Numbered from the stretch's first letter, positions 30,934-41,151 are shown. The stretch is DNA of 64,000 nt from an uncultured Anaerolineales bacterium (GCA_937135955.1 CAKZOB010000019.1:39212-103211), one strand, 5' to 3'. Notes: generated by a model from the sequence alone, not told the origin. A program made the numbers and translations.

Positions 30934-33573
30934 TCAGTCGCCCGCTTCGGCGGCGGGGAACCTGGGCACCCGACCTCGCCGCCCATCCGCCTGCGGCACG
31001 CCGCCCGGCCACCATGTCCAGCGCCCGAAGAGGGCTGCCAGGGCCGGGTCTAGCACGGTGCGCACCACGAAGGTATCAACCAGCACGCCGAAGGCCACCG
31101 CAAAGCCAATTTCCAGCAGCCCGGCGACCTCGCCCGTCAGTAGCGCGGCGAACGTGCCGGAGAGGATGATCCCGGCGGAGGTGATGATCGCGCCGGTGGT
31201 GGCAACGGCCACGTGCACGCCTTCGCGCGGGCCGTGTTTGCCCACTTCTTCCTTGATGCGCCCGAACAGGAAGATGCTGTAGTCAATGCCCAGCGCCACC
31301 AGGAAGACGAAAGCGAAGAAGGGCACGTACCACGTCAGTCCGGCCACGCCCAACGTGGTCTTGAAGAGCAGGTTGGTCAGCCCCAGCGTGAAGGTGAACG
31401 ACAGCACTACCGTGCCGATCAGGTAGAGCGGGGCGATCACGCTGCGCAGCATGAGCAGCAACACGATGAAGATGCCCAGCAACACGAATCCGATGGCGCG
31501 GGGCAAGTCCTGGTTCATGGTGTCGCGGATGTCGGCGTTGACTACCGAACCGCCGCTGACGTCAGCCTCCTGGCCTTCGCCGCGATAGTCCTTGAGCATC
31601 CGCCGAATAGCAGTGACGGTGTTGAGCGCGGCGTCGCTGCTGGGCGAATCGGCCAGGATCACATCCAGCTTGAAGGCGGAGTTTTCGGCGGCCAGATAGG
31701 TGCTGATCAGTTGCCCCGCCTGGGCCGGATCGAAACCGTTTCCGTTGCCGGGCAGCAAAGCGATCAGGTCGAGCAGCTCCGTTGGCAACAGGTACGGGTC
31801 GGGCACACTGTCGAAACGGGTCGCCAGCCCTTCCAGAGCGGAGCGCAGCTCGTCCTGACGGGTGAGCAACTGCACGGGGTTAGACAGCAGATCGCGCAAC
31901 AGGATCAGGTTGGGGTCGTCGGCCACCTGAGGGAAGCGCTCGCCCAGCAGGACGAGGTAAGCTCTCATCCCTTCCAGGGCAGTCCCTAGCTGTGCGGGTG
32001 TCAGGGTAGTCGCTGCGGAGGGAGTGTTGAGGGCGCTTTGCATCAGGCGCAGTTGCGCGCTGACGTGCAGGATGTCGCGCAGGCTGCCGTTGCGCTGACC
32101 CAGGGGGTCGTCCAACCCGCGCACGTCGAAGACGCCATCCAGCGCGGCGATCTCGTTGCTCAGGCGCACGATATCTGTAGCAAGGCGGTCGGGGTCGCGC
32201 CCGCTCACTACGACTGTCAACGGCATGGTGTTGCCCGCGCCCAGGCTGCCCTGGAGCAGTTCGAAACCGACGACGACCGGCTTATCGTCCGGCAGATCGT
32301 CCAACAGGTCGTAGGTCACATGCTGAGTCAGGCCATAGACCGAGAGCGGCAGCATCAGCGCAACGATGACCAGGATCACCATTAACGGGCGCGTGCTGAC
32401 CCACTGTGAAGTCAGCCCATACCAGCGCCCGACGGGGCGATGCGTGGCCTGGCGCGGCCAGAAAGCGCGGTGTCCTAGCGTGGCCAGCAGGGCGGGGACG
32501 AAGGTTAATCCGGCCAGCAGGGTGACGATCACCGCCAGCGCCAGGGCCGGGCCGGTGGTGTTGAAAATGCCCATCTTGGCGAAGATCATGGCCATGAAGC
32601 CGACGAAGATCGTCCCGGCGCTGCTGGTAATGGTCTCGCCAACGCGGTGCACCGTGTGCGCGGTCGCCGCTTCGATGCCGGGGTGATCGGCCATTTCCTC
32701 GCGGAAGCGGCTGATCAGGAACAGGCAATAGTCAGTGCCCGCGCCATACATGATGGTGATCAGCAGTACATTGGCGTAGGTGGTGATGGTCAGGTGATGC
32801 GCGCCCATCCAGGCGACGATCCCGCGCGTGATCAGGTAGGCGATGGTCACGGCTGAAAGCGGGATCAGCGGGCTGACTGGCGAGCGGTAGACGGTGAGCA
32901 GCATGATGATCACCAGCCCGATAGTCACCCAGATAGCGCGATCGGCGCTGGTCATCACTGACTCGCTGGTTTCGTAGACAAGGGGGCTGGCTCCGGTCTG
33001 ATAGGCGCGTACCGAGGGGGGACGATGGGCTTCCAGCCATTCGTCAATCTGGCGCATGGCCTCGATGGCGGGCGGCTCGGTGGCCGTCTCCGTCATGGAG
33101 ACGCGCACCAGCGCAACGCGGTTGATCAGGGTGGGATCAGGGCTGCTTTCTCCGGCTACCAGGACGGCGGCCAGCGTCGGCGACTGCACGGGCGACGTGA
33201 TCGTGCTGAGGACGTCGGGTGCCTCGGCGCTGGTGGCCCATTCGGTGAAGGCGCGGATAAAGCGCCCGGCTTCGGTGTCGAATTGCGCTTCGAACGACGG
33301 CGCGTCCGGATTGACGATTCCCTCTGCCGAAGCGCGCGCATCGAAGACGATCACCGAGCTGCCCAGGGCGGTATCGTGCGGAAACAGACGCTCATAGAGC
33401 GCAGTAGCGCGCTGGTAGGGGGCGTCCTTGGGCAGGAAGTCTGTCATGTCGGAACTGACGACATCCTCCAGCCTGGGCGCGGTGAGCGTGACGATGGCCG
33501 CCGCAGCGATCCAGGCGACGATGATCAGATAGCGGTAGCGTGTGGCAAAGCGTCCCAAAAATTCGAAGATCAT
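30934..33573 (-). CDS. MMPL/RND-family transporter
   Basis: An 879-residue membrane transporter with two homologous halves, each with one helix, a large extracytoplasmic domain and five helices. Half 1 carries LITIMYGAGTDYCLFLISRFREE and half 2 carries FLVALGIDYSIFLFGRIKEE; each GxDYxxF/L motif holds the proton-relay Asp of the family. MMPL proteins export lipids, polyketides or drugs by proton motive force. The start at 33573 overlaps the TetR stop (ATGA), so the two are translationally coupled. The open frame upstream of 33573 runs through tetR and is not coding. A drug- or lipid-efflux role under TetR control is likely. Confidence 0.93.
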   Translation of the reverse strand: MIFEFLGRFATRYRYLIIVAWIAAAAIVTLTAPRLEDVVSSDMTDFLPKDAPYQRATALYERLFPHDTALGSSVIVFDARASAEGIVNPDAPSFEAQFDTEAGRFIRAFTEWATSAEAPDVLSTITSPVQSPTLAAVLVAGESSPDPTLINRVALVRVSMTETATEPPAIEAMRQIDEWLEAHRPPSVRAYQTGASPLVYETSESVMTSADRAIWVTIGLVIIMLLTVYRSPVSPLIPLSAVTIAYLITRGIVAWMGAHHLTITTYANVLLITIMYGAGTDYCLFLISRFREEMADHPGIEAATAHTVHRVGETITSSAGTIFVGFMAMIFAKMGIFNTTGPALALAVIVTLLAGLTFVPALLATLGHRAFWPRQATHRPVGRWYGLTSQWVSTRPLMVILVIVALMLPLSVYGLTQHVTYDLLDDLPDDKPVVVGFELLQGSLGAGNTMPLTVVVSGRDPDRLATDIVRLSNEIAALDGVFDVRGLDDPLGQRNGSLRDILHVSAQLRLMQSALNTPSAATTLTPAQLGTALEGMRAYLVLLGERFPQVADDPNLILLRDLLSNPVQLLTRQDELRSALEGLATRFDSVPDPYLLPTELLDLIALLPGNGNGFDPAQAGQLISTYLAAENSAFKLDVILADSPSSDAALNTVTAIRRMLKDYRGEGQEADVSGGSVVNADIRDTMNQDLPRAIGFVLLGIFIVLLLMLRSVIAPLYLIGTVVLSFTFTLGLTNLLFKTTLGVAGLTWYVPFFAFVFLVALGIDYSIFLFGRIKEEVGKHGPREGVHVAVATTGAIITSAGIILSGTFAALLTGEVAGLLEIGFAVAFGVLVDTFVVRTVLDPALAALFGRWTWWPGGVPQADGRRGRVPRFPAAEAGD

Positions 33574-34205
33574 GGTGTGGCCTCCGGAGAATGGGGATCT
33601 ATCGTTTCGGCAACGACGCCGCGTTGCAACACATCGAGCATGAAGCCAGCCAGATCGGCGGCGGTGTAGCCGGTGTCGTTTTCCAGCCACCAGCCCAGCA
33701 ACTGAATCATCATGCCGGTGACCATCTGCGCCAGCACATGGGGTGGGATGGATAGCGTCTGTTTGGGGAACTCGTTGATCAACGTGCGCTCGATGACGGT
33801 AGCCAGGTATTGCCGCCCAAAGGCGTTGAGTTCCGCTGAAGCTGCCCCGCCGACCATGATCAGCATCAGTTCGCGGTTTTCCTCCGCCCAGCGGAAGGCT
33901 CGCTCGAAACTGGCCCTGGCCCAATCTGGATCGAAGGGGCGGACGCGGGGCGCGCTGATGATCTCAGCTACCAGCGCATCGAAGCCCTGCTGCATCAGTT
34001 CGCGCACACAGGTCTCTTTGTTGTCGAAGTGCTTGTAGAAAGTGGCCTTGCTGACGTCGGCGTGCTCGGTGATATCCAGGATGTCTACCTGGCCGTAGCC
34101 CCTGGCGCTGATCAGATCGCGCGCGGCGTCGATCAGGCGCTGATGGGTAGCGGCTTTGCGCCGTTCGTGACGGTCGCGCTGCTGGCGGAGCTTTTTCTTG
34201 AGCAT
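33570..34205 (-). CDS. TetR/AcrR-family regulator
   Basis: A 211-residue repressor of the TetR family. Residues about 17-65 form the DNA-binding domain (LIDAARDLISARGYGQVDILDI, then TEHADVSKATFYKHFDNKETCV, with the recognition helix at SKATFYKHF). The helical C-terminal domain binds an unknown ligand. It is the first gene of a two-gene operon with the MMPL transporter (4-bp overlap), a standard local-control layout. A 16-bp perfect dyad lies 38 bp upstream of its start. The Arg/Lys-rich N-terminus (KKKLRQQRDRHERRKA) is longer than usual. Confidence 0.92.
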   Translation of the reverse strand: MLKKKLRQQRDRHERRKAATHQRLIDAARDLISARGYGQVDILDITEHADVSKATFYKHFDNKETCVRELMQQGFDALVAEIISAPRVRPFDPDWARASFERAFRWAEENRELMLIMVGGAASAELNAFGRQYLATVIERTLINEFPKQTLSIPPHVLAQMVTGMMIQLLGWWLENDTGYTAADLAGFMLDVLQRGVVAETIDPHSPEATP

Positions 34206-34242
34206 CGCTCTCCATCCGTCTGCGTGAAGTTTGTATACGTTC

Positions 34243-34258
34243 CGTCTATTAGTAGACG
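34243..34258. promoter_or_regulatory. Operator-like dyad upstream of tetR-MMPL
   Basis: CGTCTA-TTAG-TAGACG, a perfect inverted repeat in the short AT-rich promoter region. On the minus strand TATACA lies a few bases downstream as a -10. Position and size fit the TetR protein's own operator. Confidence 0.65.
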
Positions 34259-34348
34259 TAACGACTACTATTTTAGGCCGGATCGCGTTTCTGTCAATGG
34301 GGCGGATGGAGGATGTGGGAGAACCTGGCAGAGAACGATTGCAGCTAA

Positions 34349-34383
34349 ACCGGCCTTTTGCCTGCCGAGGGCAGAAGGCCGGT
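34349..34383 (-). terminator. Terminator-like hairpin at the end of the trp operon
   Basis: A 9-bp perfect outer stem (ACCGGCCTT with AAGGCCGGT) with an inner CTGCC/GGCAG stem, 5 bp past the trpA stop. Only a short T-run follows (GGTTTAG). Confidence 0.6.
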
Positions 34384-34387
34384 CACA

Positions 34388-35197
34388 TTACCCCAGTGCT
34401 GCCCTGATCTGCGCGGCCAGGTGGCGCACGGCGTCCACACTCTCGCTGCCCGCCCGCACCAGCGCACTGCCGACGATGAAGCCTTCGGCCAGGCCGTTCA
34501 TGGCCCGCGCCTGCTCCGGCCCGCTGATGCCAAAGCCAACCACGCGCGGGCAGTCGGTTTGTGCGCGGATGCGCGCCAGGAAGTCGCCCAGGCCGGGCGG
34601 CAGTGTCGCGCGCGCGCCGGTCACGCCCGTCACCGAGACGACGTAGATGAAGCCGCGCGTCCGTGCGGCCACCAGGCGGATGCGCGCGTCGGTGCTGGTG
34701 GGGGCCAGGAAGAAGATCAGCGCCAGCCCCTCGCGGGCGCAGGCCTTGGCGAACAGATCGGCTTCTTCTGGCGGCAGGTCGGGGATGATCAGGCCGTCAG
34801 CGCCGGCGGCGTGTGCGTCGCGGGCGAAGGCATCTGGTCCGTAGGCCAACAGGGGATTGAGGTAGCCCATCAGCAGCAGCGGCTGACCGACCCCGCGCGC
34901 CCGCAGTTCGCGCACTGCCTCCAGGCAGCGCCGGACGGTGACGCCGTTGCGCAGCGCAACCTGCGTTGCCGCCTGGATGGTCGGGCCGTCGGCCAGCGGG
35001 TCGCTGAAGGGGATGCCGATCTCGAAGCCGTCTACCCCCACGGCGGCCATCGCCTGGATCGCGTCCAGCGAGTCTTCGTAGGTCGGGTAGCCGACCGGAT
35101 AGTAGGGCAGGAAGGCGGCTCGTCCTTCGGCACGGGTGCGGGCGAACATAGCGGCGAGGGCGTCCAGGCCGGTGTGGGTGCGGATGATCTGACTCAT
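34388..35197 (-). CDS. trpA: Tryptophan synthase alpha subunit
   Basis: Cleaves indole-3-glycerol phosphate to indole and glyceraldehyde 3-phosphate; indole is channelled to TrpB in the alpha2-beta2 complex. The 269-residue TIM barrel has the catalytic Glu in [21 protein letters not shown], the catalytic Asp in [18 protein letters not shown], and the phosphate-binding GFGISGPEQ and [11 protein letters not shown]. The start overlaps the trpB stop by 4 bp (ATGA), so the two are coupled. It is the last gene of the operon. Confidence 0.97.
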   Translation of the reverse strand: MSQIIRTHTGLDALAAMFARTRAEGRAAFLPYYPVGYPTYEDSLDAIQAMAAVGVDGFEIGIPFSDPLADGPTIQAATQVALRNGVTVRRCLEAVRELRARGVGQPLLLMGYLNPLLAYGPDAFARDAHAAGADGLIIPDLPPEEADLFAKACAREGLALIFFLAPTSTDARIRLVAARTRGFIYVVSVTGVTGARATLPPGLGDFLARIRAQTDCPRVVGFGISGPEQARAMNGLAEGFIVGSALVRAGSESVDAVRHLAAQIRAALG

Positions 35198-36420
35198 GCG
35201 TCGCCTCCCAGCGCGTTGATGACAGTATCCAGGTCTTTGTCGCCGCGCCCGGATAGGTTGACCAGCAAGATGGCATCGCGGGGCATGGTCGGCGCGCGCC
35301 TGACCGCTTCGGCGATGGCGTGCGCGCTCTCCAGGGCGGGGATGATCCCCTCAAGCTGGCAAAGCAACTGAAAGGCGGCGAGCGCCTCGTCGTCGGTGGC
35401 GACAGTGTAGTATGCCCGCTCGATCTGCCGCAGATAAGCGTGCTCAGGGCCTACCGACGCGTAGTCCAGACCGGCAGAGATGCTGTGCGTCTCGGTGATC
35501 TGCCCGTCGGCGTCCTGCAGGACGAACGAGCGTGTACCGTGCAGCACGCCGGGCCGTCCGCGCGCCGGATCGGCGAAGCGTGCCGCGTGTTCCCCGCTGG
35601 CGATGCCACGCCCGCCCGCTTCGACGCCGATCAGGTCTACGCCTTCGTCGTCGCGGAAGGCGTGAAACAGGCCGATGGCGTTGCTGCCGCCGCCCACACA
35701 GGCGATGCAGGCATCCGGCAACCGCCCTACCTGGGCGAGCATCTGCGCGCGGGCCTCGATCCCGATCACGCTCTGGAACTCGCGCACAATCAGAGGGTAG
35801 GGGTGCGGGCCGAGCGCCGAGCCGAGCAGGTAGTGGGTGGTGCTGACGTTGGTCACCCAGTCGCGGATGGCTTCGTTGATGGCGTCCTTGAGTGTGCGGC
35901 TACCGCTTTCGACGGGGATCACTTCTGCGCCAAGCAGCTTCATGCGGAAGACGTTGGGGCGCTGCCGGGCCATGTCTACACTGCCCATATAGACGTGACA
36001 CTCCATGCCCAGCAGGGCGCAGACGGTGGCTGTCGCCACGCCGTGCTGACCTGCGCCCGTCTCGGCGACGATGCGGCGTTTACCCATGCGCTCGGCGAGC
36101 AGCGCCTGGCCCAGGGCGTTGTTGATCTTGTGCGCGCCAGTGTGCGCCAGGTCTTCGCGCTTGAGGTAGATGTGCGCCCCGCCCAGGTAATCGCTGAGAC
36201 GGGCGGCGTAGGTGAGCGGCGTTGGGCGACCGGTGTACGTTGCCTGCAGGCTGGCGAAGCGGCGTTGAAACTCCGGATCGCGACGGGCATTCTCGAAGGC
36301 TTCCGTCAGTTCGTCCAGCGCGGGGACGAGCGTCTCCGGCACGAAGCGCCCGCCGAATTCGCCGAAGTAACCGCGTGCGTCGGGCAGGGCAGTGGTCGTA
36401 TGGGCAGAATAATCCGTCAT
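35194..36420 (-). CDS. trpB: Tryptophan synthase beta subunit
   Basis: PLP enzyme that joins indole and serine to make tryptophan. The 408-residue product starts with [21 protein letters not shown] and carries the PLP lysine in [19 protein letters not shown], the gate residues in [19 protein letters not shown], and the phosphate loop [15 protein letters not shown]. All are as in TrpB1, the type that works with TrpA. It lies 3 bp after trpF and overlaps trpA by 4 bp. Confidence 0.98.
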   Translation of the reverse strand: MTDYSAHTTTALPDARGYFGEFGGRFVPETLVPALDELTEAFENARRDPEFQRRFASLQATYTGRPTPLTYAARLSDYLGGAHIYLKREDLAHTGAHKINNALGQALLAERMGKRRIVAETGAGQHGVATATVCALLGMECHVYMGSVDMARQRPNVFRMKLLGAEVIPVESGSRTLKDAINEAIRDWVTNVSTTHYLLGSALGPHPYPLIVREFQSVIGIEARAQMLAQVGRLPDACIACVGGGSNAIGLFHAFRDDEGVDLIGVEAGGRGIASGEHAARFADPARGRPGVLHGTRSFVLQDADGQITETHSISAGLDYASVGPEHAYLRQIERAYYTVATDDEALAAFQLLCQLEGIIPALESAHAIAEAVRRAPTMPRDAILLVNLSGRGDKDLDTVINALGGDA

Positions 36421-36423
36421 GGT

Positions 36424-37089
36424 TCACTCCTGATCGGCTGATTTCACCGCCGCGATGAAAGCGCGGACGCGCTCGAAGTCTTTGACGCCGGGGGCGCGCT
36501 CCACACCGCTGGCCACGTCTACCCCCCAGGGCCGGACAGCCTGTACCCGCTGCGCTACGTTATCTGGCGTCAGCCCGCCAGCGAGCATGACGCGCGGCAC
36601 GACGGCTATCACGGCGCGGGCCACGTCTTCGCCCGCCGTCTCGCCAGTGCCGCCGTAAAGCTGCGGGTGATAAGCGTCCACCAGCAGGGCAGGGATGCGC
36701 TCGTCGCGGGGCGTGTGTGCGGCGAAAGAGCGCGCTGCTTCGCCTGTTTCGGCGGCGTCGCGGGGGCGCAGGGCTTTGAAGGCGCGTCCGTTCAGGGCAG
36801 CAACGGTCTCTGGCGGCTCATCCCCGCTGAGTTGCGCCGCGTCCAGCCCTATTTCGTCCAGGATGCGCCCGATCGCGGCAGCGCTCTCGTTGACGAACAC
36901 GCCCACCAGCAGTGGGCAGGCTGTTCCCAGGATGCCCCGCAGCCTTGCGACGAGCGCGCGCGCTTTCTCTGGCGCAAGGTAGCGCGGGCTGGGCGGGTAG
37001 AAGTTCAGGCCGAGCAAGTCAGCGCCCGCCTCGGCGCAGTATAAAGCGTCGTCGAGCGTCGTCACGCCGCAAATCTTGACGCGCGTCAT
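36424..37089 (-). CDS. trpF: Phosphoribosylanthranilate isomerase
   Basis: Amadori rearrangement of phosphoribosylanthranilate. The 221-residue TIM barrel opens with VKICGVTTLDDALYCAEAGAD, where the general base Cys is in KICG, and ends LAGGLTPDNVAQRV, DVASGVERAPGVKD with the catalytic Asp in LLVDAY before it. A phosphate-binding GG motif is present. It overlaps trpC by 4 bp. This is a free-standing TrpF, not a TrpC-F fusion. Confidence 0.96.
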   Translation of the reverse strand: MTRVKICGVTTLDDALYCAEAGADLLGLNFYPPSPRYLAPEKARALVARLRGILGTACPLLVGVFVNESAAAIGRILDEIGLDAAQLSGDEPPETVAALNGRAFKALRPRDAAETGEAARSFAAHTPRDERIPALLVDAYHPQLYGGTGETAGEDVARAVIAVVPRVMLAGGLTPDNVAQRVQAVRPWGVDVASGVERAPGVKDFERVRAFIAAVKSADQE

Positions 37090-37904
37090 CGGGACACCTC
37101 GCGCGGCTGACTGCTCAGTTCGCGGACGCGCGCGGCCATATCGGGTGCAGTGACCAGCGCCTCGCCAACTAGCACGGCGTGCGCGCCTGCCGCGCCCATG
37201 CGCCGCACATCCGCGCCGGTGAAGATGCCGCTTTCGGCGACGAGCGCCGCGTCTGGGGGGAGCAGACGGGCCAGGCGCTCGGTCGTGGCCAGGTCTACAG
37301 CGAAGGTGCGCAGGTCGCGGTTGTTGACGCCGATCAGCGGCGCGCCGAGCGCCAATGCGCGCTCAAGTTCGCCCTCGTCGTGCACTTCGACCAGCGCCGC
37401 CATGCCCAGCTCTGTGACCAGCGCGTGCAGGTCGGCCAGGCGGATGTCGTCGAGCGCGGCGACGATGAGCAGCACCGCGTCCGCGCCCGCTGCCCGCGCC
37501 TCGTAGACCTGGTAGGGGTCGAGCACGAAATCTTTGCGCAGGGCGGGGACGCTGACCGCCGCCCGCGCGGCGGTCAGATGCGACAGGTCACCGCCGAAGA
37601 AGCGTTCGTCGGTGAGCACGGAGATAGCTGCTGCGCCGTTGGCGGCGTAGGTCGTCGCCAGGGCGACGGGATCGAAATCGCTGATCAGCACGCCGCGCGA
37701 AGGCGACGCCCGCTTGATCTCGGCGATCAACGCGACCGTTTCGCGGCGCACGGCGGCCCGCATGTCGCGCGGCGGGGACGCTTCCCGCGCTGCCGCGATC
37801 ACCGCCGCCGCGCTCGCGCGGGCCTTGCGCGCCGCAACCTCCTCGACCTTGTGCGCCAGAATCTTGTCCAGCACGGTCTGCGTGCGCACGAACTCATTCG
37901 CCAT
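37086..37904 (-). CDS. trpC: Indole-3-glycerol phosphate synthase
   Basis: Closes the indole ring of carboxyphenylamino-deoxyribulose phosphate with loss of CO2 and water. The 272-residue TIM barrel has IAEIKRASPSRGVL (catalytic Lys), LTDERFFGGDLSHL, LRKDFVLDPYQVYEARAAGADAVLLI cited in parts (LRKDFVLDPYQ), EVHDEGEL and VAESGIFTGADV. An N-terminal helical extension of about 45 residues is normal for TrpC. It overlaps trpD by 11 bp and trpF by 4 bp. Confidence 0.97.
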   Translation of the reverse strand: MANEFVRTQTVLDKILAHKVEEVAARKARASAAAVIAAAREASPPRDMRAAVRRETVALIAEIKRASPSRGVLISDFDPVALATTYAANGAAAISVLTDERFFGGDLSHLTAARAAVSVPALRKDFVLDPYQVYEARAAGADAVLLIVAALDDIRLADLHALVTELGMAALVEVHDEGELERALALGAPLIGVNNRDLRTFAVDLATTERLARLLPPDAALVAESGIFTGADVRRMGAAGAHAVLVGEALVTAPDMAARVRELSSQPREVSR

Positions 37905-38940
37905 GCGCCAACTCCTGGCTGAAGGCGATCAGCGCGTCCAGTTTGGCCAGCGCTGCGCCGCTGTCAATGGAATTGGCGGCCAGGGCAATGCCTTCGGCGA
38001 AGTCCTGCGCGCGCCCCGCTGCTACCAGCGCCGCGCCCGCGTTGAGCAGCACCACATCGCGCTTGGGGCCGTTGACCTCGCCGCTGAGTATCCCCCGCAG
38101 GATGCGCGCGTTCTCCTCGGCATCTCCGCCGAGCAACTCCCAGATGTGGGCGGGCGTCAGGTTGTAGTCCAGCGGGTTCAGTTCGAAGGTGCGCACCGCG
38201 CCGTCGGCATAGTGGCTGACGACGTTGGGGCCGCTGGTGGTCAGTTCGTCAATGTTGCCATAGCCGCAGACGACAATAGCCGAGATCGCACCCAGTTGAC
38301 CCAGTACGTTGGCCAGGTACTCGGTCAGGTCAGGGGTGAAGACGCCCATCAACTGACGGCGCGCCCCCGCCGGATTGGTCAAGGGGCCGAGGATGTTGAA
38401 GATGGTGCGCACGCGCAGCTCGCGGCGCGGGCCGAGCGCGTACTTCATGGCCGGATGCAGCTTGGGGGCGAAGAGAAAGCCGATGCCGATCTCGTCAATG
38501 CAACGCCCCACCTGTTCGGGCGTCAGGTCGAGGCTGACGCCCAGGGCGGCCAACACGTCGGCGCTGCCGCAACGGCTGGTGCTGGCGCGATTGCCGTGCT
38601 TGGCGATGCGCACGCCCGCGCCCGCCGCCACGAAAGCGACCGTCGTGCTGATGTTGAACGTGCCGGACTTGTCGCCACCAGTGCCGCAGGTATCGAGCAG
38701 GTCGCCGTCGGAGCGGGTGGGGACTTTGATGGCATTGGCGCGCATGGCGCGGGCGCTGCCCAGAATCTCGGCTTCGGTCTCACCTTTCATGCGCAGACCC
38801 ATCAGGTACGCGCCGATCTGTGCATCGGTCGCTTCGCCGCGCATGATCTGATTCATCACCGCCTCGGCCTCTTCGGCGCGCAGTTGCCCGAAGCGGCTGA
38901 TGATGTCAATAGCTCGTTGAATATCCAGGGCTGGGGTCAT
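37894..38940 (-). CDS. trpD: Anthranilate phosphoribosyltransferase
   Basis: Transfers phosphoribose from PRPP to anthranilate. The 348-residue product has the PRPP loop in LLDTCGTGGDKSGTFNIST, KHGNRASTSRCGSADVLAALG, and FAPKLHPAMKYALGPRRELRVRTIFNILGPL cited in parts (FAPKLHPAMK, RTIFNILGPLTNP), with the metal-binding DE of NIDELTT. It is a stand-alone TrpD, not fused to the glutaminase. The 107 bp before it carry a nested hairpin; it overlaps trpC by 11 bp. Confidence 0.97.
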   Translation of the reverse strand: MTPALDIQRAIDIISRFGQLRAEEAEAVMNQIMRGEATDAQIGAYLMGLRMKGETEAEILGSARAMRANAIKVPTRSDGDLLDTCGTGGDKSGTFNISTTVAFVAAGAGVRIAKHGNRASTSRCGSADVLAALGVSLDLTPEQVGRCIDEIGIGFLFAPKLHPAMKYALGPRRELRVRTIFNILGPLTNPAGARRQLMGVFTPDLTEYLANVLGQLGAISAIVVCGYGNIDELTTSGPNVVSHYADGAVRTFELNPLDYNLTPAHIWELLGGDAEENARILRGILSGEVNGPKRDVVLLNAGAALVAAGRAQDFAEGIALAANSIDSGAALAKLDALIAFSQELAHGE

Positions 38941-38967
38941 GGTCTGTTTCCTCGTGTGTCAGTTGAC

Positions 38968-39043
38968 AGTGATCAGAGCTTCTGGTTGGTCAGGGGGCAC
39001 AATAAGAGAGGATGCCCCCACTGAAAACTGCTCACTGATCACT
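38968..39043 (-). promoter_or_regulatory. Nested hairpin between trpG and trpD
   Basis: The only large gap inside the trp operon (107 bp) can fold as an outer 9-bp stem (AGTGATCAG with CTGATCACT) enclosing a 7-bp stem (GGGGGCA with TGCCCCC). No T-run follows, so mRNA processing or stability is more likely than termination. Confidence 0.5.
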
Positions 39044-39047
39044 TTCC

Positions 39048-39614
39048 CTACAAGCGGTTCTCCAGGAAATTTTGCAGGATACGCATGCCAAAACGGGTGA
39101 GGATGCTCTCCGGATGGAATTGCACCCCCACTACCGGATACTGTTTGTGGCGCAGCGCCATCACCTCGCCCGCCTCGGTGAAGGCGGTGACCATCAACTC
39201 GTCGGGCAGCGGCTCCTCGACGATCAGGCTGTGATAGCGCGTGGCCTCGAAGGGACTGGGCACCCCAGTGAACAGCGCCGCGTTCTTGTGGTAGATCAGG
39301 CTGGTCTTGCCGTGCATCAGGCGCGGAGCGCGCACGACGCGCCCCCCATAGGCCTGGCCGATGCACTGGTGACCCAGGCACACACCCAGGATGGGCGTCG
39401 TCGGCCCCAGGGCGCGGATCACCTCGAGCGAGATACCGCCGTCGTCGGGATCGCCCGGCCCTGGCGAGATGACGATGTGCGACGGGCGCAGGGCGCGCAC
39501 CTCGTCCAGGGTGATCTGATCGTTGCGGGCCACGCAGAGTTCTGCGCCCAGTTCGCCCATCAGTTGCACCAGGTTGTAGGTGAAGCTGTCGTAGTTATCA
39601 ATGACCAGGATCAT
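39048..39614 (-). CDS. trpG: Anthranilate synthase glutaminase subunit
   Basis: Class I glutaminase that supplies ammonia to TrpE. The 188-residue product begins [24 protein letters not shown] and carries [12 protein letters not shown], the catalytic Cys in [17 protein letters not shown] and the His/Glu pair in [11 protein letters not shown]. The same protein may also serve aminodeoxychorismate synthase, as amphibolic TrpG/PabA proteins do; no pabB is in the window. It is 10 bp after trpE and separated from trpD by 107 bp. Confidence 0.96.
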   Translation of the reverse strand: MILVIDNYDSFTYNLVQLMGELGAELCVARNDQITLDEVRALRPSHIVISPGPGDPDDGGISLEVIRALGPTTPILGVCLGHQCIGQAYGGRVVRAPRLMHGKTSLIYHKNAALFTGVPSPFEATRYHSLIVEEPLPDELMVTAFTEAGEVMALRHKQYPVVGVQFHPESILTRFGMRILQNFLENRL

Positions 39615-39624
39615 GGTGCTCTCC

Positions 39625-41151
39625 TTACCCCAAACCTTCTTCTGCGCTCTGCAAGGCCATGGCGACCGCCCGCGCTTTGTTGACCGTCTCCTCGTATTCG
39701 CGGGAGGGATCGCTATCGGCGACGATGCCCGCGCCCGCCTGGAAGTAGACCTGATCGCCGCGCATGAGCATGGTACGGATGGTGATGCAGGTGTCCATCG
39801 AGCCGTCGAAGCTGAAATAGCCCACTATCCCGCCATATGGCCCGCGCCGTGTGCCTTCCAGCTCCTCGATGATCTCCATCGCCCGTACTTTGGGCGCGCC
39901 GCTGAGTGTGCCCGCGGGGAAAGTGGCCCGCAGCAGGTCGAAGGCGCTCAGTCCGGCGCGCAGCCGCCCCTGTACCTGGCTGACGATGTGCATGACGTGT
40001 GAGTAGCGCTCGACGATCATCATCTGCGGCACGCAGACCGTGCCGTAGTCGCACACGCGGCCCAGATCGTTGCGCCCCAGGTCTACCAGCATCACGTGCT
40101 CAGCGCGCTCCTTCTCATCGGCCAGCAGTTCGGCGGCCAGCGCTTCGTCTTCAGCTTCGTCGCGTCCGCGTGGGCGCGTCCCAGCGATGGGGCGCATGGT
40201 GGCGATGCCGTCTTCCAGGCGCACCATCATCTCCGGCGACGCGCCGATCAGAGCCAGATCGTCGCTGAAGCGCAGGAAGAACATGTACGGCGAGGGGTTG
40301 AGCGCGCGTAGGGCGCGGTAAATGGTGAAGGGCGGGGCGCAGGTGCGCCGGCTGAAGCGCTGCGAAAGCACGATCTGGAAGGCGTCTCCAGCGGCGATGT
40401 ACTCTTTGGCCGCGCGGACGTTCGCTTCGAACTGCTCGCGCGTGACGTTGCTGTGCAATTCTCGTTCGCCCATGCCATCGTCGGCGCATTCGTCGGCGGG
40501 CGGCAGCGGCCCGGCTAGCCGGTCGAGGATGGCATCAATGCGCTGCACGGCGTCATCATAGGCAGCATCTGGATCGCCCGTGTTGTGCGCATTGGCCAGG
40601 ATAATCAGTTGATGCTTGGCGTGGTCGAAGATGACCAGCGTATCGGCCAGCAGAAAGGCAGCATCTGGCACGCGCAAGTCGTCGGTGGCGGTGGTGGGCA
40701 GGCGCTCGAAGTAGCGCACTACGTCGTAGCTGAGGTAGCCCACCGCCCCGCCGACAAAGCGCGGCAGCCCCTCCACCTTGACCGGACGGAAGCGCCCCAT
40801 CTCCGCCTCGATGATGTGCAAGGGGTCTTCGCCGGGGGCGAGGGGGCGGGTCGTGACCTGGTTGTCGCGGTGTAGGGTGAAAAGGTTGTCCTGCACGGTG
40901 ATCAGTGCCTGCGCGTCCACGCCCAGGAAGGAGTAGCGCCCGACCTGTTCGCCCCCTTCGACGCTCTCCAGCAAGAAGGAGGGGCTATCGGGACGGGCCA
41001 GCTTGAGGTAGACCGAGACGGGCGTCTCCAGGTCGGCCAGCAGCGTTCGGTAGACAGGTACCAGATCGCCTTTTTCGAACAGGCGCAGGGCGGTTGCCCG
41101 GTCGGGGACGGCGGGCGCGCGGGTGCGAAGCAGTTCTGGTGAGAGTGCCAT
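39625..41151 (-). CDS. trpE: Anthranilate synthase component I
   Basis: First committed step of tryptophan synthesis: chorismate plus ammonia to anthranilate and pyruvate. The 508-residue product has the tryptophan feedback site ([18 protein letters not shown]) in its N-terminal domain. The C-terminal chorismate-binding domain has [61 protein letters not shown] in parts, and [18 protein letters not shown]. The ATG at 41151 follows AGGAGG; an open frame extends back into the T-box terminator and is not coding. Controlled by the T-box leader just upstream. Confidence 0.97.
   Translation of the reverse strand: MALSPELLRTRAPAVPDRATALRLFEKGDLVPVYRTLLADLETPVSVYLKLARPDSPSFLLESVEGGEQVGRYSFLGVDAQALITVQDNLFTLHRDNQVTTRPLAPGEDPLHIIEAEMGRFRPVKVEGLPRFVGGAVGYLSYDVVRYFERLPTTATDDLRVPDAAFLLADTLVIFDHAKHQLIILANAHNTGDPDAAYDDAVQRIDAILDRLAGPLPPADECADDGMGERELHSNVTREQFEANVRAAKEYIAAGDAFQIVLSQRFSRRTCAPPFTIYRALRALNPSPYMFFLRFSDDLALIGASPEMMVRLEDGIATMRPIAGTRPRGRDEAEDEALAAELLADEKERAEHVMLVDLGRNDLGRVCDYGTVCVPQMMIVERYSHVMHIVSQVQGRLRAGLSAFDLLRATFPAGTLSGAPKVRAMEIIEELEGTRRGPYGGIVGYFSFDGSMDTCITIRTMLMRGDQVYFQAGAGIVADSDPSREYEETVNKARAVAMALQSAEEGLG

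Noticed and set aside
33574..33924. N-terminal extension of the MMPL protein
   Set aside because: The extra codons lie inside tetR in another frame. The ATG at 33573 overlapping the TetR stop starts the conserved sequence.
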